Source of the DNA: Agelas oroides | Lineage: Eukaryota; Porifera; Demospongiae; Agelasida; Agelasidae | Reading direction: 5' to 3' | Assembly: GCA_949130485.1 (NCBI GenBank) | Contig: OX422186.1 | Coordinates: 2,583,313-2,647,312 of the forward strand | DNA length: 64,000 bases | In this document: positions 23,289 to 35,321 of the stretch, in pieces | Position numbering within the stretch: the stretch's first letter is position 1 | Layout: each line of letters starts with the position of its first letter | Translations under genes and position numbers: made by a program | Notes under the pieces: generated by a model | Seen by the model: the letters and a program-made list of their open reading frames with translations, nothing else | The model's database searches: none | What the model was told of the DNA's origin: nothing

Positions 23289-23900
23289 ATGACATACTTG
23301 AGTCATTCAATGATGACGACTTCCTACCTGAGATGCTGCTCAGATGAAGATCTTCTTCAGATGCCTCGGCTTCTTCCACTGCATGGCACGGAACAAGTGG
23401 TTGAAGAAGTATGCAGCTTCCGTGAGGTAGTCTGCTCCCGTCTTGAAAATATTGATAGTCAGCTAAAACAATTTGCTGGTGCCTCTGCACCTCAGCCCAG
23501 TAGTCCCTCGAGCCCTTGTGTAAGACCTGCTGGGACAGCCCAGAGGAAACCCCCTGATCCACTTGAGCAACACTGTATTTTAATTTTGTTTGGTGTTGGT
23601 GAGGAGGAGGATTTGACTGTCGTCCCTAAGGTATTGGAGGCAGTTTCTGGTAATATAGTACCCATCAAGGACATGTTCAGGTTTGGAAGGAAAACGAAAC
23701 AGGTTCAGTCTACTTTAACCCCTCAGCAGAGTGGTACATAGCTCTGCTGTTGTTCGCCCTAGACCTATTTTGATTAAGCTTAACTGTCCATGGGACAGAC
23801 GAATCATTCTGGCGGGTAAGAAGACGCTTTCTGGTGTTGAGGGGATGGAAAAGTACTCCTGCAACCTGACCTATCCTTAGATGAACGAAAGAGATGCAGA
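23289..23900 (+). pseudogene. LINE ORF1-like segment
   Basis: The frame at 23289-23741 has a helical stretch followed by a Pro/Ser-rich linker and then ILILFGVGEEEDLTVVPKVL and IVPIKDMFRFGRKTK. After a frameshift near 23740 the sequence continues with PRPILIKLNCPWDRRII-like residues. This pattern, an FG..E strand followed by RxGR and a PRP strand, is common just before the endonuclease in CR1/L2-type elements and resembles the RNA-binding part of ORF1. The start is not defined. Confidence 0.6.
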
Positions 23901-23949
23901 GATGCATATTTTGTCTGGAAAAGTGGGAGTGCTCGTTCAGAGAAAAATG

Positions 23950-26460
23950 ACTGATTCTGGCTTATCTTCAGTAAAAGAGAATCTTTCTATTGTCTCTTAC
24001 AAGTGTCATAGTTTTGATAATGGGATTTCTTACCTGCCAGTCCTTCTTGATTCTTTTGATGTGATTTTATGCAGGAACACTGGCTGTCCGATTCAGAATT
24101 AATTAAAATGTGTTTTAGTGGTTTTGTGACTAATGCCATTTCTGGTTTTGATGACTCAGTACTGTTACATGGTCAACCCTTTGGGGGTTGTGCCATTCTC
24201 TATCGCCAAAACTTTGTCAGTTCCATTAAGCAAGTTAAAACTCCTTCTTGTCGTTTTTGTGCTGTCATGATTGACTGTCACAATTATAGCTGGTGATTGG
24301 AATACAGATATTCAGCGTCCCTGCAGTTTCACACACACTGTCTCAGCCTTTCTCGGTGAACTAAACCAGTCTCTTGTTGACCCTATTTCTGATAATGTCA
24401 GTTTCACGTATTCCAGTCATGGTGGATTCATTTCTTGGCTTGACCATGTTGCTATCTCCACTTCTTTCTCCTCTGTAGTCACTTCTGTGCGTTCAATCTT
24501 GGATGGCAGAAACCTGTCAGATCACAATCCCCTTGCTTTCTCACTTAATCTGTCTGCTATTGTTGTGGATTGTTCATGTAGAGTATACAAACCTACTTCA
24601 ATTTCTTGGTCTAAGGCCACCTCCAAAGACATCTGTCAGTGTCAGAGCATTGTTGCACACTCACTTGTTAGTTTAGGGAGTATGCTGTCTGATGATATTG
24701 TCTTATGTTGCAACCCTTTATGTACTTCTCACCAAACTCTGCTGGACGAGATGAGCTATGAGCTGGTTACTTGCCTTAAAAGTGCTGCTGACCTTACAGT
24801 CCCTAGTGCTGGCACTGGTCGGCATTCTAGAGTTGCTGGCTGGTCCCAGTTTGTCAAGCCTGAATTGACAGCTAGTCAGTGGTGGCATAAGCTTTGGGTG
24901 GATGCTGGTTCTCCCTCAGCTGGTGTTTTGTTTCAGCTTATGCTCATAGGAGGTACAAATATGCTGTTCATCGAGTCTGGAGAAAAGAGGAGTATCTCAA
25001 GCGAACAAGGCTTGCTGAAGCTCTGCTCAGTGATCCAAATTGCAACTTTTGGTCTGAAGTGCGTAGGTTTGTTGGCCATCATAAATCTGTTCCTGCACCT
25101 GTTTTTGATGGTGTCTCTGGTCCAGAAAATATTGCTAACTTGTGGTGCAGTAACTTCAAACAGCTCTACAATACTCTTGATGGCTCAGCTTCCACAGACG
25201 TGTTGTGCTTGTGCTCTTGACTCTGGCATCTCCCATGATGTTCTTTATCAGACATCCATCTCGGCTGAAGTGATTGACGTGGCCATAGGTAAATCGAAAC
25301 GTGGTAAATCTGATGGTGATACTTTGATGTCCGATCACATCATTGAAGCCCCTTCTTCACACTGTCAATTTCTAGCTCGCTTGTTCACATCAATGCTGAG
25401 ACACGGTTTTATGCCATCATCCTTTCGAGATGCTACTATTCAGCCAATACCTAAAGGGTCCAAGAATCCATCCTTGTCTGCAAATTATCGTGGAATTGCT
25501 CTTGCCTCCTCTCTCAGTAAAGTCATGGAGTGGTCTATTTTTCTCACCTGGGAGTCGTTCCTCACTACCAGTGACCTACAGTTTGGGTTTAAGTCAGGCT
25601 TTTCCACCACACTATGCACTGGTGTATTGAAAGCTGTCATCAACTGTCATTTAAATAATGGTTCTAAAGTTTATGTCTGCCTGAAAGATGCCTCTAAGGC
25701 TTTTGATTTGGTTGACCACCGTATTCTCTTTGATAAGGTGTTGGAAAGAGGTATGCCTAAGCCTGTTGTCCGCCTGCTATTGCGCTGATATAAGTCTCAG
25801 CAACTATGCATTCGGAGGATGGGGAGATCATCAGACTATTTCCAGGTTACTAATGGGGTTCGTCAAGGTGGAGTTCTGAGTCCGATTCTGTTTACAATTT
25901 ATCTTGATAGTCATTTGGAATGTCTTCAGGCTAGTAGCAGAGAGTGCTATTGGGACAACCACTTCGCTGGTGCCCTCTGTTACGCTGATGATCTCACTAT
26001 CCTGGCCTCTTCTCCTGATGCTCTCAGGAAAAAGATAGCTGAATGTGAGGCTTTTGGTCAATCTCATGGGCTACGTTTTAACACTTCTAGGACTCAATTG
26101 ATCTGTTTCTGACAAACAACTTGCCCTGTGCAATGTCATTTTTGCTTTGATGGACAATCTTAGCCGGTTGTTGACTCTGTGGTTCATCATGGTAACACTC
26201 TTCAGTTTAATCTGTCGGACAAGCTTGACAAGTTTAGTAGTTTATGTACTTCTGCCATGTCCCATCCTTCTTCTCTTGTTCGCACTATTTTTACTGACAG
26301 TTCTCGCGCCTGTAACTCAAACTTTATTGGTTACAACTGTTTGTATGGCACTAGTCGTTGTAAGTCTTATGCATGTGTTCACATTGCCATGGGAAACCTA
26401 CGTAATCAGAGAAATTCGCTCCACGCACACTTTTATTCCTCATTTCAGCCACAGTGAACT
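23950..26460 (+). pseudogene. LINE endonuclease and reverse transcriptase
   Basis: Endonuclease pieces: QEHWLSDSEL-like residues at about 24069, AGDWNTDIQR at 24289, FISWLDHVAIS and NLSDHNPLAFS, in the EEP order E, D-x-N, DH, SDH. Reverse transcriptase: QPIPKGSKNPSLSANYRGIA, then DASKAFDLVDH at 25688, VRQGGVLSPILFTIYLD and the catalytic CYADDLTILAS at 25978. The frame is open from 24271 to 25788, closes with a stop just after VRLLLR, and continues in another frame from about 25800 to 26112. A C-terminal piece is visible to about 26457. This enzyme would nick target DNA and prime cDNA synthesis, but it is broken here. Confidence 0.85.
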
Positions 26461-26556
26461 GGAACCAATTGTATCAGCTGTTGTATCTTTACAATTTCTA
26501 TGTACCCTTATCTTTGCACCCTTCTCGGTGTGTTTATCATAATAATAATAATGACA

Positions 26557-27884
26557 ATTATGTGGTAGAGTTTGTCATGAGCTCATTGATCCTGTATTAC
26601 AACAACAACTCATTCATACTCACACATTTATTATGAGTCAGTATTTTAATCCTATGCCTCACATCCTATCATACATATCAGGTCTTTTATATCACACATG
26701 GAATGGTTTCATTACAAAAACACTCTTCTAGTCCGAAAGATGTCTCAATCTTTCAAGATTAGGGTCTAGATATTCCAACTTGGCAACTCCCACAAGAAAT
26801 TCCACTTAAATGCCTTTTCTATTGAAAGGCAGTGGTACTTATATGACAAATAAGGGAAGTACTATTGAAGCTTCCAATACTACATGTCCTAAGCCAAGCC
26901 AAACTCTATTTCTTCAACTGAAGTGCAGTCCACAGAAGCAGACACTCTGTCAATAATAGCTATCTGATCAGTGCATAGTGAAGAACCTTTGTTGAGACAC
27001 TTGCATAGCCACCTAGCTAAATTTGGGGAAAACATCAGAAAGATCCCTCTTTACAAATTTGGTCACATGTGATACACAGATACCCTGCAAATAAATTCTG
27101 CCCTATTTGTACCAATGGCTCAGAGGTGGAGACGAAGAGTAAACCTATGGTCTGTTCTCCAGTTGAAGACATCTTAAACCAGAGGACAGTGATTAGTGTC
27201 TGAGTCTCTGAGCAGAGACAGCAAATGAATCTCACTTGGGAAAAAAATGATTGGTCACCATGTGAGCTTAAAAGGAAATTGACAGACAGGCCTTGTTTTG
27301 GCAGTTTAGTTACTCTCGGAAAGAGGACACTGTAGTGACACTTAACACAGTCCTCCCCTTTGGTCTTAATTCCCAGTACTCTATAACACAGGCCTCCCCA
27401 AGTAACATGAGCATCTAGGCTAGAAACCAAGGGCCTGGTCTGATTGATCCCCTGGGGTAGGAGCTTACCACTGACTATTCTATTACCTCTATGTACCAAC
27501 AACAAATTGCATTTCCTCCACTCTTCCCTTCCGGTACTCTTGTCCCATGTTCATATTCCTGTATCAAAGCATTCTTTCCTCTTTCATGTATCATCTCTTG
27601 TCAGACAGCCATGGTATAGAAAGACTCACCTCACAGTCATCAGTCATCTCCTGAAGAAGACTCATCCTGAAGTCGAAATATTGAGAATTTAAGCCACTCG
27701 GCTGTCTACTTTCAAGTGTCTACTGCAAATGCAGACCACCTGCAGCAACGATGGACACGCCAGCTACCTCGCGGAAGCGCCCTACTTCCTCGCCCCTCAA
27801 CACTGAAGCTTGCCAGCCTACCGCTAGCATCGGGAGCATCTCTCCGCCTCGCACTTCGCGCTCGGCCCCCACCTCTCCCTCTCC
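26557..27884. other. Unassigned interval between the LINE and block P copy C
   Basis: I recognise no gene. The longest frames are 156 codons on the minus strand (27035-27505) and 82 codons on the plus strand (27444-27692), neither with a known motif. A GC-rich patch at about 27735-27895 contrasts with the AT-rich surroundings. CCTGAAGAAGACTCATCCTG near 27650 resembles phrases near the ends of some retroelements. It may be another decayed element. Confidence 0.4.
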
Positions 27885-29160
27885 CACTTTGCCATACTGT
27901 AAGGTGATCCAGCCATGGAATAACTTTTGTTGGCCAGAAATGGATTCACTTTGTAGTTTGCTGACACAGCATGTGCAACTGCCATCAAGCTGGCAATATT
28001 ATCTGTGCCTGGAGTTGTAGAGGTGTGCCAAAAGCTGGGCAAGCCTTGTGGGAGACCTTAAAGCTGTAAGAAGTGCTGTGAGCTGGCTGCAGTAAGTTCG
28101 CTGAATATTTACATAACTAGTCTCACATAGTCAGACCTGGCCAAGGAAGACTAAAGCTTGACTGTCCCTTCGTAAGCTGGACTTTATCATTGATAGTAGA
28201 GTAGGAGTCAACTGTCTATGGCTCAATAAATGGAAGGCCCTTCGGTCATCTCACACTGTGCAGATGGGAACTTTTGACTGAATTGCGAGACATGAAGGAC
28301 CATGGTAAGATTGCCACCCCCTAACATTAGCTAGGTAGTGCGAGTTAATAGTTACCATTTTCCTGTAACCAGTTTCTCACAGTCTGCACATTAATTTATT
28401 CTGAAATGAATTGAAAAATGAAATCTGTTCATCCATGGGGTGAACAATAAAATACCCCATTGCATGTGCTGTGTTGGCAAAGTAAAAAGGAAATTCATTT
28501 CCCAGTCAACAAAAGTTATTTTGTAATCCGTGTTTTGTTTGCCATTGAGATGCTGTAATTGGTAACATTTACGTACATGCAAACACTAACGCATAGCAGC
28601 AGTACAAGACTGACCACAAGGAAACATGTGCTCAAATTACTGTAAGTACAGCAAAACAGTATGTACATGTACAGACTACATCATGTATACCCTGTCACAC
28701 CCATTGTGGCTGTCAGCATTTTGGAGTGTGGTTAATTCACTTCCCTGTCAAACTTCCAATCACCTTCAAGTCAACACATATACTCATTCCCAGGTCCCTA
28801 CCAAGCTTTTCATTGTTAGCAGTATTGTGTACTATACTGGGAATGGGGCTAGTAAACACAAACATTTGCTTGGAGTCCACAGTCATTGTATCCAAGTTGT
28901 TGACCATACGTATCAAAATGGTGAACACTGCTAATGTTAAATAGAAAAGTGGTGGAAATGCAGAGGATTGAACTGGTTGTTAGTCTCCTTAAGGTGCACA
29001 TACGTTTAGAATGTCATGTTACTGCTGCTTACAGCAACTGTTTAACCTGGTAAATGTGCTGATAAACTGACAGGCAGACAGAAGGACAAAGCGGATTGCT
29101 TAAGCTTAACCCCTTTGTACGTACATGTGCAGACAGGGTAACAACCCCAATGATCAAATT

Positions 29161-29717
29161 CAAGAGCGCATAATGACGTCATTTTTATTTGGAAGGGAGG
29201 AGGAAGAGTGTGTAACGGGCAAAAATTCGAAACAGGCAGAATCTCCCGTGTGTACTAAAAATAGAACACACCTTCGCACAAGTTCGCACTTCCACAATCT
29301 ACAACCTCACAACGCAGTGTTACCCTCGTATTCAACAAGATGTGAACGCTCCAAGCTTACCTGGCAAGTTCTACCTACACAGCAACGGTTGTCAGCCCTT
29401 TCCGACGCGAGGAACTTTGTGTTACGATGCTATCCACGCCTGACAGTCGAAGAGGCCCGCGTAGCCTTTCAGTCAAACTCCTGAGCATCTCCTTAGGTAA
29501 CCCGCGGTCCTTATCCAACCCATAAGCCACAAACTCGACTGTTTTGCAGCTACTTTTACCCACACTTTCACCCGCACACTAGCTACAACTCAACCGGATG
29601 TGCTATTTATAGTACACGCGAAGGATTCTGCTTTCACCACGGCCAGAATAGGAAGTTACACGCTCTTCCTCCTCCCTCGAACCTCCCAAATAAAAATGAT
29701 GTCATTATGCGCTCTTG
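29161..29717. mobile_element. 557-bp inverted-repeat element, hAT-like
   Basis: The inverted termini start CAAGAGCGCATAATGACGTC and run for about 50 bp with few mismatches. The flanks are TCAAATT on both sides (29154-29160, 29718-29724); the next outer base differs (A/G), giving a 7-bp or imperfect 8-bp duplication as for hAT elements. Copies B and D of block P read through the site (near 19558 and 57152) without an insert. A 119-codon frame at 29125-29484 starts outside it and has no known motif. Confidence 0.8.
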
Positions 29718-30521
29718 TCAAATTGTATGAAAAAAGTGGGGAGATAATTGCAGGTGAAGCCCCTACTATAGCCACTACGTATTGGAATACTCCTGACTAC
29801 ACAATTCAAAACCATATAATATACCTGTCATAATAATGTACCTAAAGCCTTCATTAGAATTTTACATATACCATGTAGTTACCAGCACATAATGCTCAAT
29901 CACTAGCCCATTGTGTTATTCCAATTTGGAAGTTTTCCTTGTGTTATGCCCCATCAACCACCAAAAGGGCATAACAATGGCAGCTAGAGGAAGAGTGTGT
30001 AACTATGTAAATGTGTTCGAACAGACTGTGACGTCATTGTGTTGTCCCATTCGCCTTTCAGACTCACTTAACAGTAAGTTGATGCTGGCTGAAGTACTCT
30101 GACTGACAAACTAAGACAAAACATGTGACTGGGTGTTGTATTTTTACTCGTGTTCAAAAAAATTCACCCGGACTACGAGCCTCAATTGGAGTTACACACT
30201 CTTCCTCTAGCTGTCCATTCTTATGTGCTCTAACATCCACCCATTATGTCCACTCATTACACTTGTAAACATGAGTGGGATCTGTGAGTGAGACTACAGA
30301 GAGCATAGTGTCGCTTCTCCAGGCACACCATCTGGCTCAAACACACCTTCTGTGCTTAGCTTAGTTCACTCACTGCTGATGCCTTAGCTTTATCCTCCCT
30401 GAAAATGATGCAGCATTGTATGTTACTGCTGAAGTTAATGGACCAATGCACATGGCTAGTCACTGCTCGCTCCACTTTTGTAAAATTTCCATGTGTGTTT
30501 TGTGCTTTTGTTGGGAAGGAA

Positions 30522-30539
30522 GGGGGGGGGGGGGGGGGG
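30522..30539 (+). repeat. Run of 18 G in block P copy C
   Basis: An uninterrupted tract of 18 G precedes CATTATGCTCC. P copy D has 18 G at 59372-59389 in the same position. Copy A has only an interrupted G-rich stretch at 5819-5833. Confidence 0.9.
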
Positions 30540-31646
30540 CATTATGCTCCTGTGCCCTCAGACACTGACTACATTCAAAAATACTACGCATCTTTCAAAC
30601 AGTGAATTCATGTAAAAACAATGACTCATGAGAAGTTATAGCCAAATAGCAGTGATCAAACACACCCTGATATGGCAAGAATCACATCCAAACAGTAAAC
30701 CACTGAGTAAATGGTGATGAATTTTATTATAAGAGTATGAAGACACTGATACTTTCCAAGTGGTGAGCATACTAACTAGTTTGCCATATTTGAAATAAAC
30801 CCAACAAAGTAACTTCAGGTAGTTCTGAGTATCAGTGTATCTTTCAGGTAAACAAGTGTAGTGCTATTCTAAGTCTAAAACTTGCACTGTTTCACCTTTC
30901 ATCAGAGGCGACGTATCTAGATTAGATGTAAGAGGCTTTGCATTTCAGATACAGTGTCTCTGATGTAGCAGATATACTAGAATGCCTCAACAAGGAATGG
31001 CAAATAAAGTGTGAAGTGGTACCTTGATCAACTCATGCACTTTCCAGGAATTTGCAAGAATTCACTTCATTTTGTACCTACTATTTCAATCACTATTATC
31101 TTGAAGATTAGTACGCACTATGGCTTAATTGTAGCTTGAAGCATATGTTGTGCTATTTGTGTCTCCACCCAGTTATACAAATACACCAACATGCCATTTT
31201 TTAGGCATATTTAATTTTTAGATGCTGAGAGTTTTTCAGGCAATCAGGTTGCTCAGGTTTACCCCTCATTCACCTCTTAAAGAGTATCATCTACTGTCAA
31301 CACAGACATGAAAATTTGCCATGGTACATGACCAGTGTTTTGTGGATAGATACCAGAAAACAGGTAGGTACAAAACCTGGACTCTGGACTGGACCGTGGA
31401 CTGGACTATGGACTCGATTTTGGACTCGATAGTGTTCCATTTCTGCCATTTAAAGAGGACTATGAATGCTGGATTGCCCAATGAGCAGGGGATTGGCATA
31501 ACAGTAAGGACATTTGTGCAGCTTTCAGCAAGAGTGGCAGGTTGGTTTAAGCCGCACCCTTTCAGCCCAGCTGGTTGGCAAGGACTCATAGGAGTTGCGT
31601 TATGCAAGCTTTAGTGGGAAAGAAAATTCAGCTTGCAGTCAAACCT

Positions 31647-32270
31647 TAGCCTCGTTCCCAGGCCCCGCCCAGCTTTCCGTCGCTTGCAGTACGGAAAAGC
31701 GGTAGAGGGCCTGGAATAATTCATCACGTGAGTGACGTAGGGGTAGAGAGAAGGGTAGAGAGGACTTAATTGAGCGTAGGCGGATCGTCGATGTGCCCAC
31801 ACACGTAGTTGATCGATAATCGACAGTACACGTAGCTGTTTTATAGTAGGAGCCCATTCTGGCAGTTTTTTCGAACAATAAGCGCAGAGAAAACTTGAGC
31901 AAAGCCTAGGAAAGGGCTGCCTTGGCGTTTAATAGCGCCTTGAAAGCCATTCTCCGGGGTCTACAGCGGTCAGTTTGCCAGGTAAGCGAGTAGGTTAGCG
32001 TGATTTTCGAATGTACGGGTCTGTGTAAGCTCACAATAGCTTTCCGTACTGCCAGGTAATGTAGCATAGTGCCGTCTAGTCCCATTCTGTCGGCCATAAA
32101 GCTATCGCAACTGTATTCTGTCCATACAGCGTGGGCGAGTTCATTCGTTCGCCCACATGTAATTAAGTTCTCTCTACCTATGACGTTTCTCACGTGATAA
32201 ATTTTACCAGGCTCTCCCCTTTCCTTTCGATTTTTCGTTCGCGCGCGGGGAGAGCCTGGGAACGAGGCTA
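31647..32270. mobile_element. Mutator-like MITE, 624 bp
   Basis: The termini TAGCCTCGTTCCCAGGC are inverted at both ends. GTCAAACCT at 31638-31646 and 32271-32279 is a perfect 9-bp duplication. The uninterrupted phrase GCAGTCAAACCTGGGA at about 6536 and 60671 gives two empty sites in the window. The insertion splits the tRNA-derived SINE-like head of block P copy C. No transposase is seen. Confidence 0.9.
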
Positions 32271-32340
32271 GTCAAACCTGGGACCTTGTGAATACTAGTC
32301 AGATGCTCTTAACAATGTGCCACTGGACTCATGGAACGAC

Positions 32341-32890
32341 AGCGAGTCAGCGGAGAGACGGTACGTTGGTTCACCCATCCCCCTAGTTAGTGTTATGATA
32401 ACTCCACCCATTTAGCCCCACCCCCAATTTGCTTAGTAATTAGAATATTCTTAGCCGTGTGAATGCCAACCGAGAGCTGGGCTCCTCACTCAAAGCAAGC
32501 CTTAGGCGGGGAGTGGTCCCGCCCTTTCTGTAGTAGGCCACGGGTCGGGAGTTCAAAGGGACCGAAACCCGTGGTCATGCGAGGACCGGAAAGGGTACTC
32601 CCCTGAAGACCAGTATTTTATTTATTTATTATTTTTTTGGAGCATATCTCCCAAAAACAGTAACTAACCGCCCCATCCATTTGAGCCATAAATGCCCCCA
32701 CCCATTTAAGTCATAAATGCCACACCCATTTAAGTCATAAATGCCCCACCCATTTAAGCCATAAATGCCCCATCCATTTAAGCCATAAATGCCCCATCCC
32801 CATCTCCCTCTATGTTTTAACTTCACACTTTATGTGTGAAATTTTGAACATCGATGTGCCAGCGGTGTTGGTGCTCCCCCACTCGACACA
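32341..32890. other. Unassigned DNA before Helentron B, with a 24-bp tandem repeat
   Basis: This stretch replaces block Q and the 5' end of the Helentron seen in copy A. A GC-rich segment at 32460-32620 is followed by five imperfect 24-bp units (phrase CCATTTAAGCCATAAATGCC) at 32676-32798. Because the unit is a multiple of three, a minus-strand frame (32629-32826) encodes repeated GIYGLNGW-like octapeptides, but nothing else suggests a gene. Confidence 0.5.
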
Positions 32891-33105
32891 CAACCACCAA
32901 GAACGTTTTGTTCAAGAGTTATGCTACGATTTGTTTGCCACGGCGAGCGCTAGTCAGCCATATTCTAGTCTGAGAACGAGTTCACGCACCCTGGTCTGGG
33001 ATCCCGGGAGCCAGAGTACTGAGAGTGCAGCGCAGCACAGCTGCAGGCCGCGCGCCGCTCCAGTTGTTGGGATGAGGATCTAGGACGAGACAGCACCGTT
33101 GCACG

Positions 33106-33113
33106 TATATAAG
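33106..33113 (+). promoter_or_regulatory. TATA-like core promoter of Helentron B
   Basis: TATATAAG lies 119 bases upstream of the ATG at 33225, in the same place as TATAAAA in copy A. The surrounding leader is otherwise conserved between the copies. Confidence 0.5.
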
Positions 33114-33224
33114 GGTTTCTGCGTCCACGTGGGCCTGTTTTCGATGCAAAGTCCACATTGAAGGCCTTGCGTGACATCGTGATCGACGACTAAAGGAGTT
33201 GAAATTCAAGGTATTTGTACCAAA

Positions 33225-33660
33225 ATGCCTTTATTTCGAGCGTGTCCTAACTGTGGTAGCCAGATCCATGTTAGGAAGCTAGCTTGCCCGTGTGGCCATG
33301 TGTTCCGTGGAAGCAAGCCACTTACCACTAGGAATGCATCTAGAAAAAGTGATGTTAGTGCAGCAAGAGCCCTAGAAACCGAATAGCAAACTGCCAAGCG
33401 TAGGAAATCTGATAGAGAGCGTGTAGGAGACAAGAGCCCTAGAAACCAAAGACCAAACTGCCAAGCGTAGGAAGTCCGATAGAGAGCGTGTAAAAGAGAC
33501 AGACAAGAGCCCTAGAAACCAAAGAGCACAACTGCCAAGCATAGGAAGTCCGATAGAGAGTGTGTAAAAGAGACAAGAGCATTAGAAAGCGAAGAGCAAA
33601 CTGCTAAACGTAGAAACCTCGATAAAGACCGTGTAGCTCAGAGAAGATCCAATGTATCTG
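33225..33660 (+). pseudogene. Helentron B zinc-finger N-terminus with four charged repeats
   Basis: The start MPLFRACPNCGSQIHVRKLA and the CPCGHVF pair are identical to copy A. A CAG-to-TAG change in the first repeat stops the frame after ALETE. The 66-73-bp repeat is present four times (about 33361-33633), one more than in copy A, and the extra unit also carries small indels. The expansion must have occurred after, or been lost since, the two copies separated. Confidence 0.75.
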
Positions 33661-34441
33661 TAGAAGCTGCAATTGACTCATTTATTGCAAAATCTAAGCA
33701 AGGTCCCAATTATGTGTGTACATTTGATGTACCGAGCAAATATTGTGTCACTAAACAAGTGTAAGTATGTTAAAGCTAGCCAATCTCTTTTGGACAAAGT
33801 TGTTGGTGATGATCACTTGTATGCTAGTTTCAATGGTACCTATTGGATCTGTAGAACTTGTGATTCGGCCTTGTCTAGAGGTCAGATGCCTGTGCAATCA
33901 ATAGCTAACAATTTGGAATTGAGTCCTATACCGTCTGAGCTTTCTTGTTTAAACAAGATTGGTGTGCCTCCATGTTCCATTCAAAAAATGGCGGCCCTTC
34001 CTTCAGGAAAGCAGCGATCCATTCATGGTCCTGCTGTTGATGTCCCATCAAAACTGGACAGTGTTGTAACAACATTACCTCGGTTGCCTACTCAATCTGA
34101 ACTTATTCGAATAACCCTCAAGTTCAAACGCAAGCTAGCCCTACAAAGGTCACTATATGTATGACTTTGTAACCCCTGAAAAGGTTCTTGCCCTTAGATG
34201 GTTAAAGGCCAATCACCCTCAGTATGCAGATGTTGAAATCAATGAGGAATGGCCCCAAGAATCTGAGAATATTGATTTTGACCTTCATGCTGGCTTTATG
34301 AAAAGTACTTTTCAGACTGATGACCCTGATAGCTTGATTGATAGTAACCAGAGTGTTGCCACAACAACCCTGGGTACCTGTACTGTTGACATAATCCAAG
34401 ATACTCCAGTGAACACTATGGGTGTTGACAATACTGCTTGA
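33661..34441 (+). pseudogene. Helentron B DUF6570-like region
   Basis: The frame at 33673-34164 contains LNKCKYVKASQSLLDKVVGD, ICRTCDSALSRGQMPVQSIA and NNLELSPIPSELSCLN. A deletion near 33720 removes the first CxxC pair seen in copy A, and a base change near 34140 shifts the frame to 34157-34441. The following part (PQYADVEINEEWPQ) matches copy A apart from small changes. Confidence 0.75.
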
Positions 34442-34499
34442 ACTCTGTTTGTTCCACCCTAAAATGTGATACTGTTATCACAGCTGTGTCCCATCTGAA

Positions 34500-35321
34500 T
34501 GCCTGTGCTTCCAGCCACAGTTTAGTAATACACAATGTCCCAGGTGATGGCAATTGCCTTTTTTGCTCTGTATTATACCAACTTGAGACCAATGGTATCT
34601 GTAGTGCATGACCTAGGACATAGAAAGTCACAGGGATTCTTATATGGAATTTTTGTGTGACCCCTTTGCATCAGATGACCCAAACCATACTGATACTGAG
34701 CCTGCTGATGAGGAAGATGTTCAAATCACCCAAATAGAAAACCCAGATGATAGGTCAAGAGTACGTTGGAACAAGTACCTCCAAAGACTTACAAACGGTG
34801 CATGGGAAGATCACCTTTGTATAGCAGCTATGGCCAATATGTTCTCTGTAACCATCAATGTGTTTACAGCTACTGGTCGTGGATGTGCTGTTAATGCAGT
34901 CACCTCTCTTGATGACAATAGCATCTTTGAAGTAAACATACGGCTTATCATGCAAAACCATTATGTTGGCCTTGATAGAATCAACATTGTTGATGATTCC
35001 CAATCTGACACCCCCATGGTTGTCGACCTTCCTCCAAATACACAGTATAGTGACAACCCAGCAAGTACTACTGCAGGTATTGATGATCAATCTCCAAATG
35101 CCTTTGATTCACCAGTAGATGATAAAACATTCAAAGGAGATGAGCATACTAGACAAATCACAGGTGGCCCATCAACTAGCATGATGTCCATTGAGAACCC
35201 CGAAGCCTTTGCTGAAATAGTCTGTGTAGCGCTTGCAGAAGGTCAAAAGTCATTGTTTATCATGACTGACCCCAATTTTGAGGCTATGGATGTTATAGCT
35301 CTGATAGACCTCACAAACTGA
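34500..35321 (+). pseudogene. Helentron B OTU cysteine protease domain
   Basis: The catalytic loop VPGDGNCLFCSVLYQLE lies at about 34539-34590, followed by a frame change. A 225-codon frame (34644-35321) then carries RVRWNKYLQRLTNGAW, HLCIAAMANMFSVTINVFTA and QNHYVGLDRI with the catalytic His. The sequence continues through QSPNAFDSPVDDKTF without the MITE that interrupts copy A. Confidence 0.75.

Larger units (their letters stand above)
23241..26556 (+). mobile_element. Decayed non-LTR retrotransposon (LINE)
   Basis: The order is an ORF1-like segment, an EEP endonuclease and a reverse transcriptase, ending in a short ATAATAATAAT tail near 26541. There is no LTR and no poly(A). This layout and tail are seen in CR1/L2/Jockey-type LINEs, but I cannot fix the clade. 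The 5' boundary is uncertain. Multiple frameshifts and internal stops make it inactive. It lies between block S copy B and the unassigned DNA before P copy C. Confidence 0.85.
27885..32340. repeat. Duplicated block P, copy C (left-truncated)
   Basis: Similarity to P copies A and D starts abruptly at TTGCCATACTGTAAGGTGAT, in the middle of the block, so its left third is missing. It then follows the shared landmarks to the tRNA-derived head at 32271-32325. Insertions specific to this copy are a 557-bp inverted-repeat element (29161-29717) and a 624-bp Mutator-like MITE (31647-32270). Short direct repeats of a GGACTGGACT type lie at 31377-31436, also seen at 60375-60440. Confidence 0.75.

Noticed and set aside
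27035-27505. 156-codon minus-strand open frame
   Set aside because: No recognisable motif, no splice context and no second copy in the window. Left inside the unassigned interval.
27645-27690. Hammerhead ribozyme-like core (CTGAAGA...GAAA), as found in Penelope-like elements
   Set aside because: A short stem GACT/AGTC lies between the two core strands but with an unpaired extra base, and I cannot form convincing stems I and III. Not enough to call.
28737-28928. Minus-strand frame NNLDTMTVDSKQMFVF repeated in P copies
   Set aside because: Both strands are open here in several copies, and conservation follows the DNA duplication. I see no codon-level bias that favours one frame.
32629-32826. 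Repeated octapeptide frame (GIYGLNGW)
   Set aside because: It is the translation of a 24-bp tandem repeat. An open frame is expected because the unit is a multiple of three.
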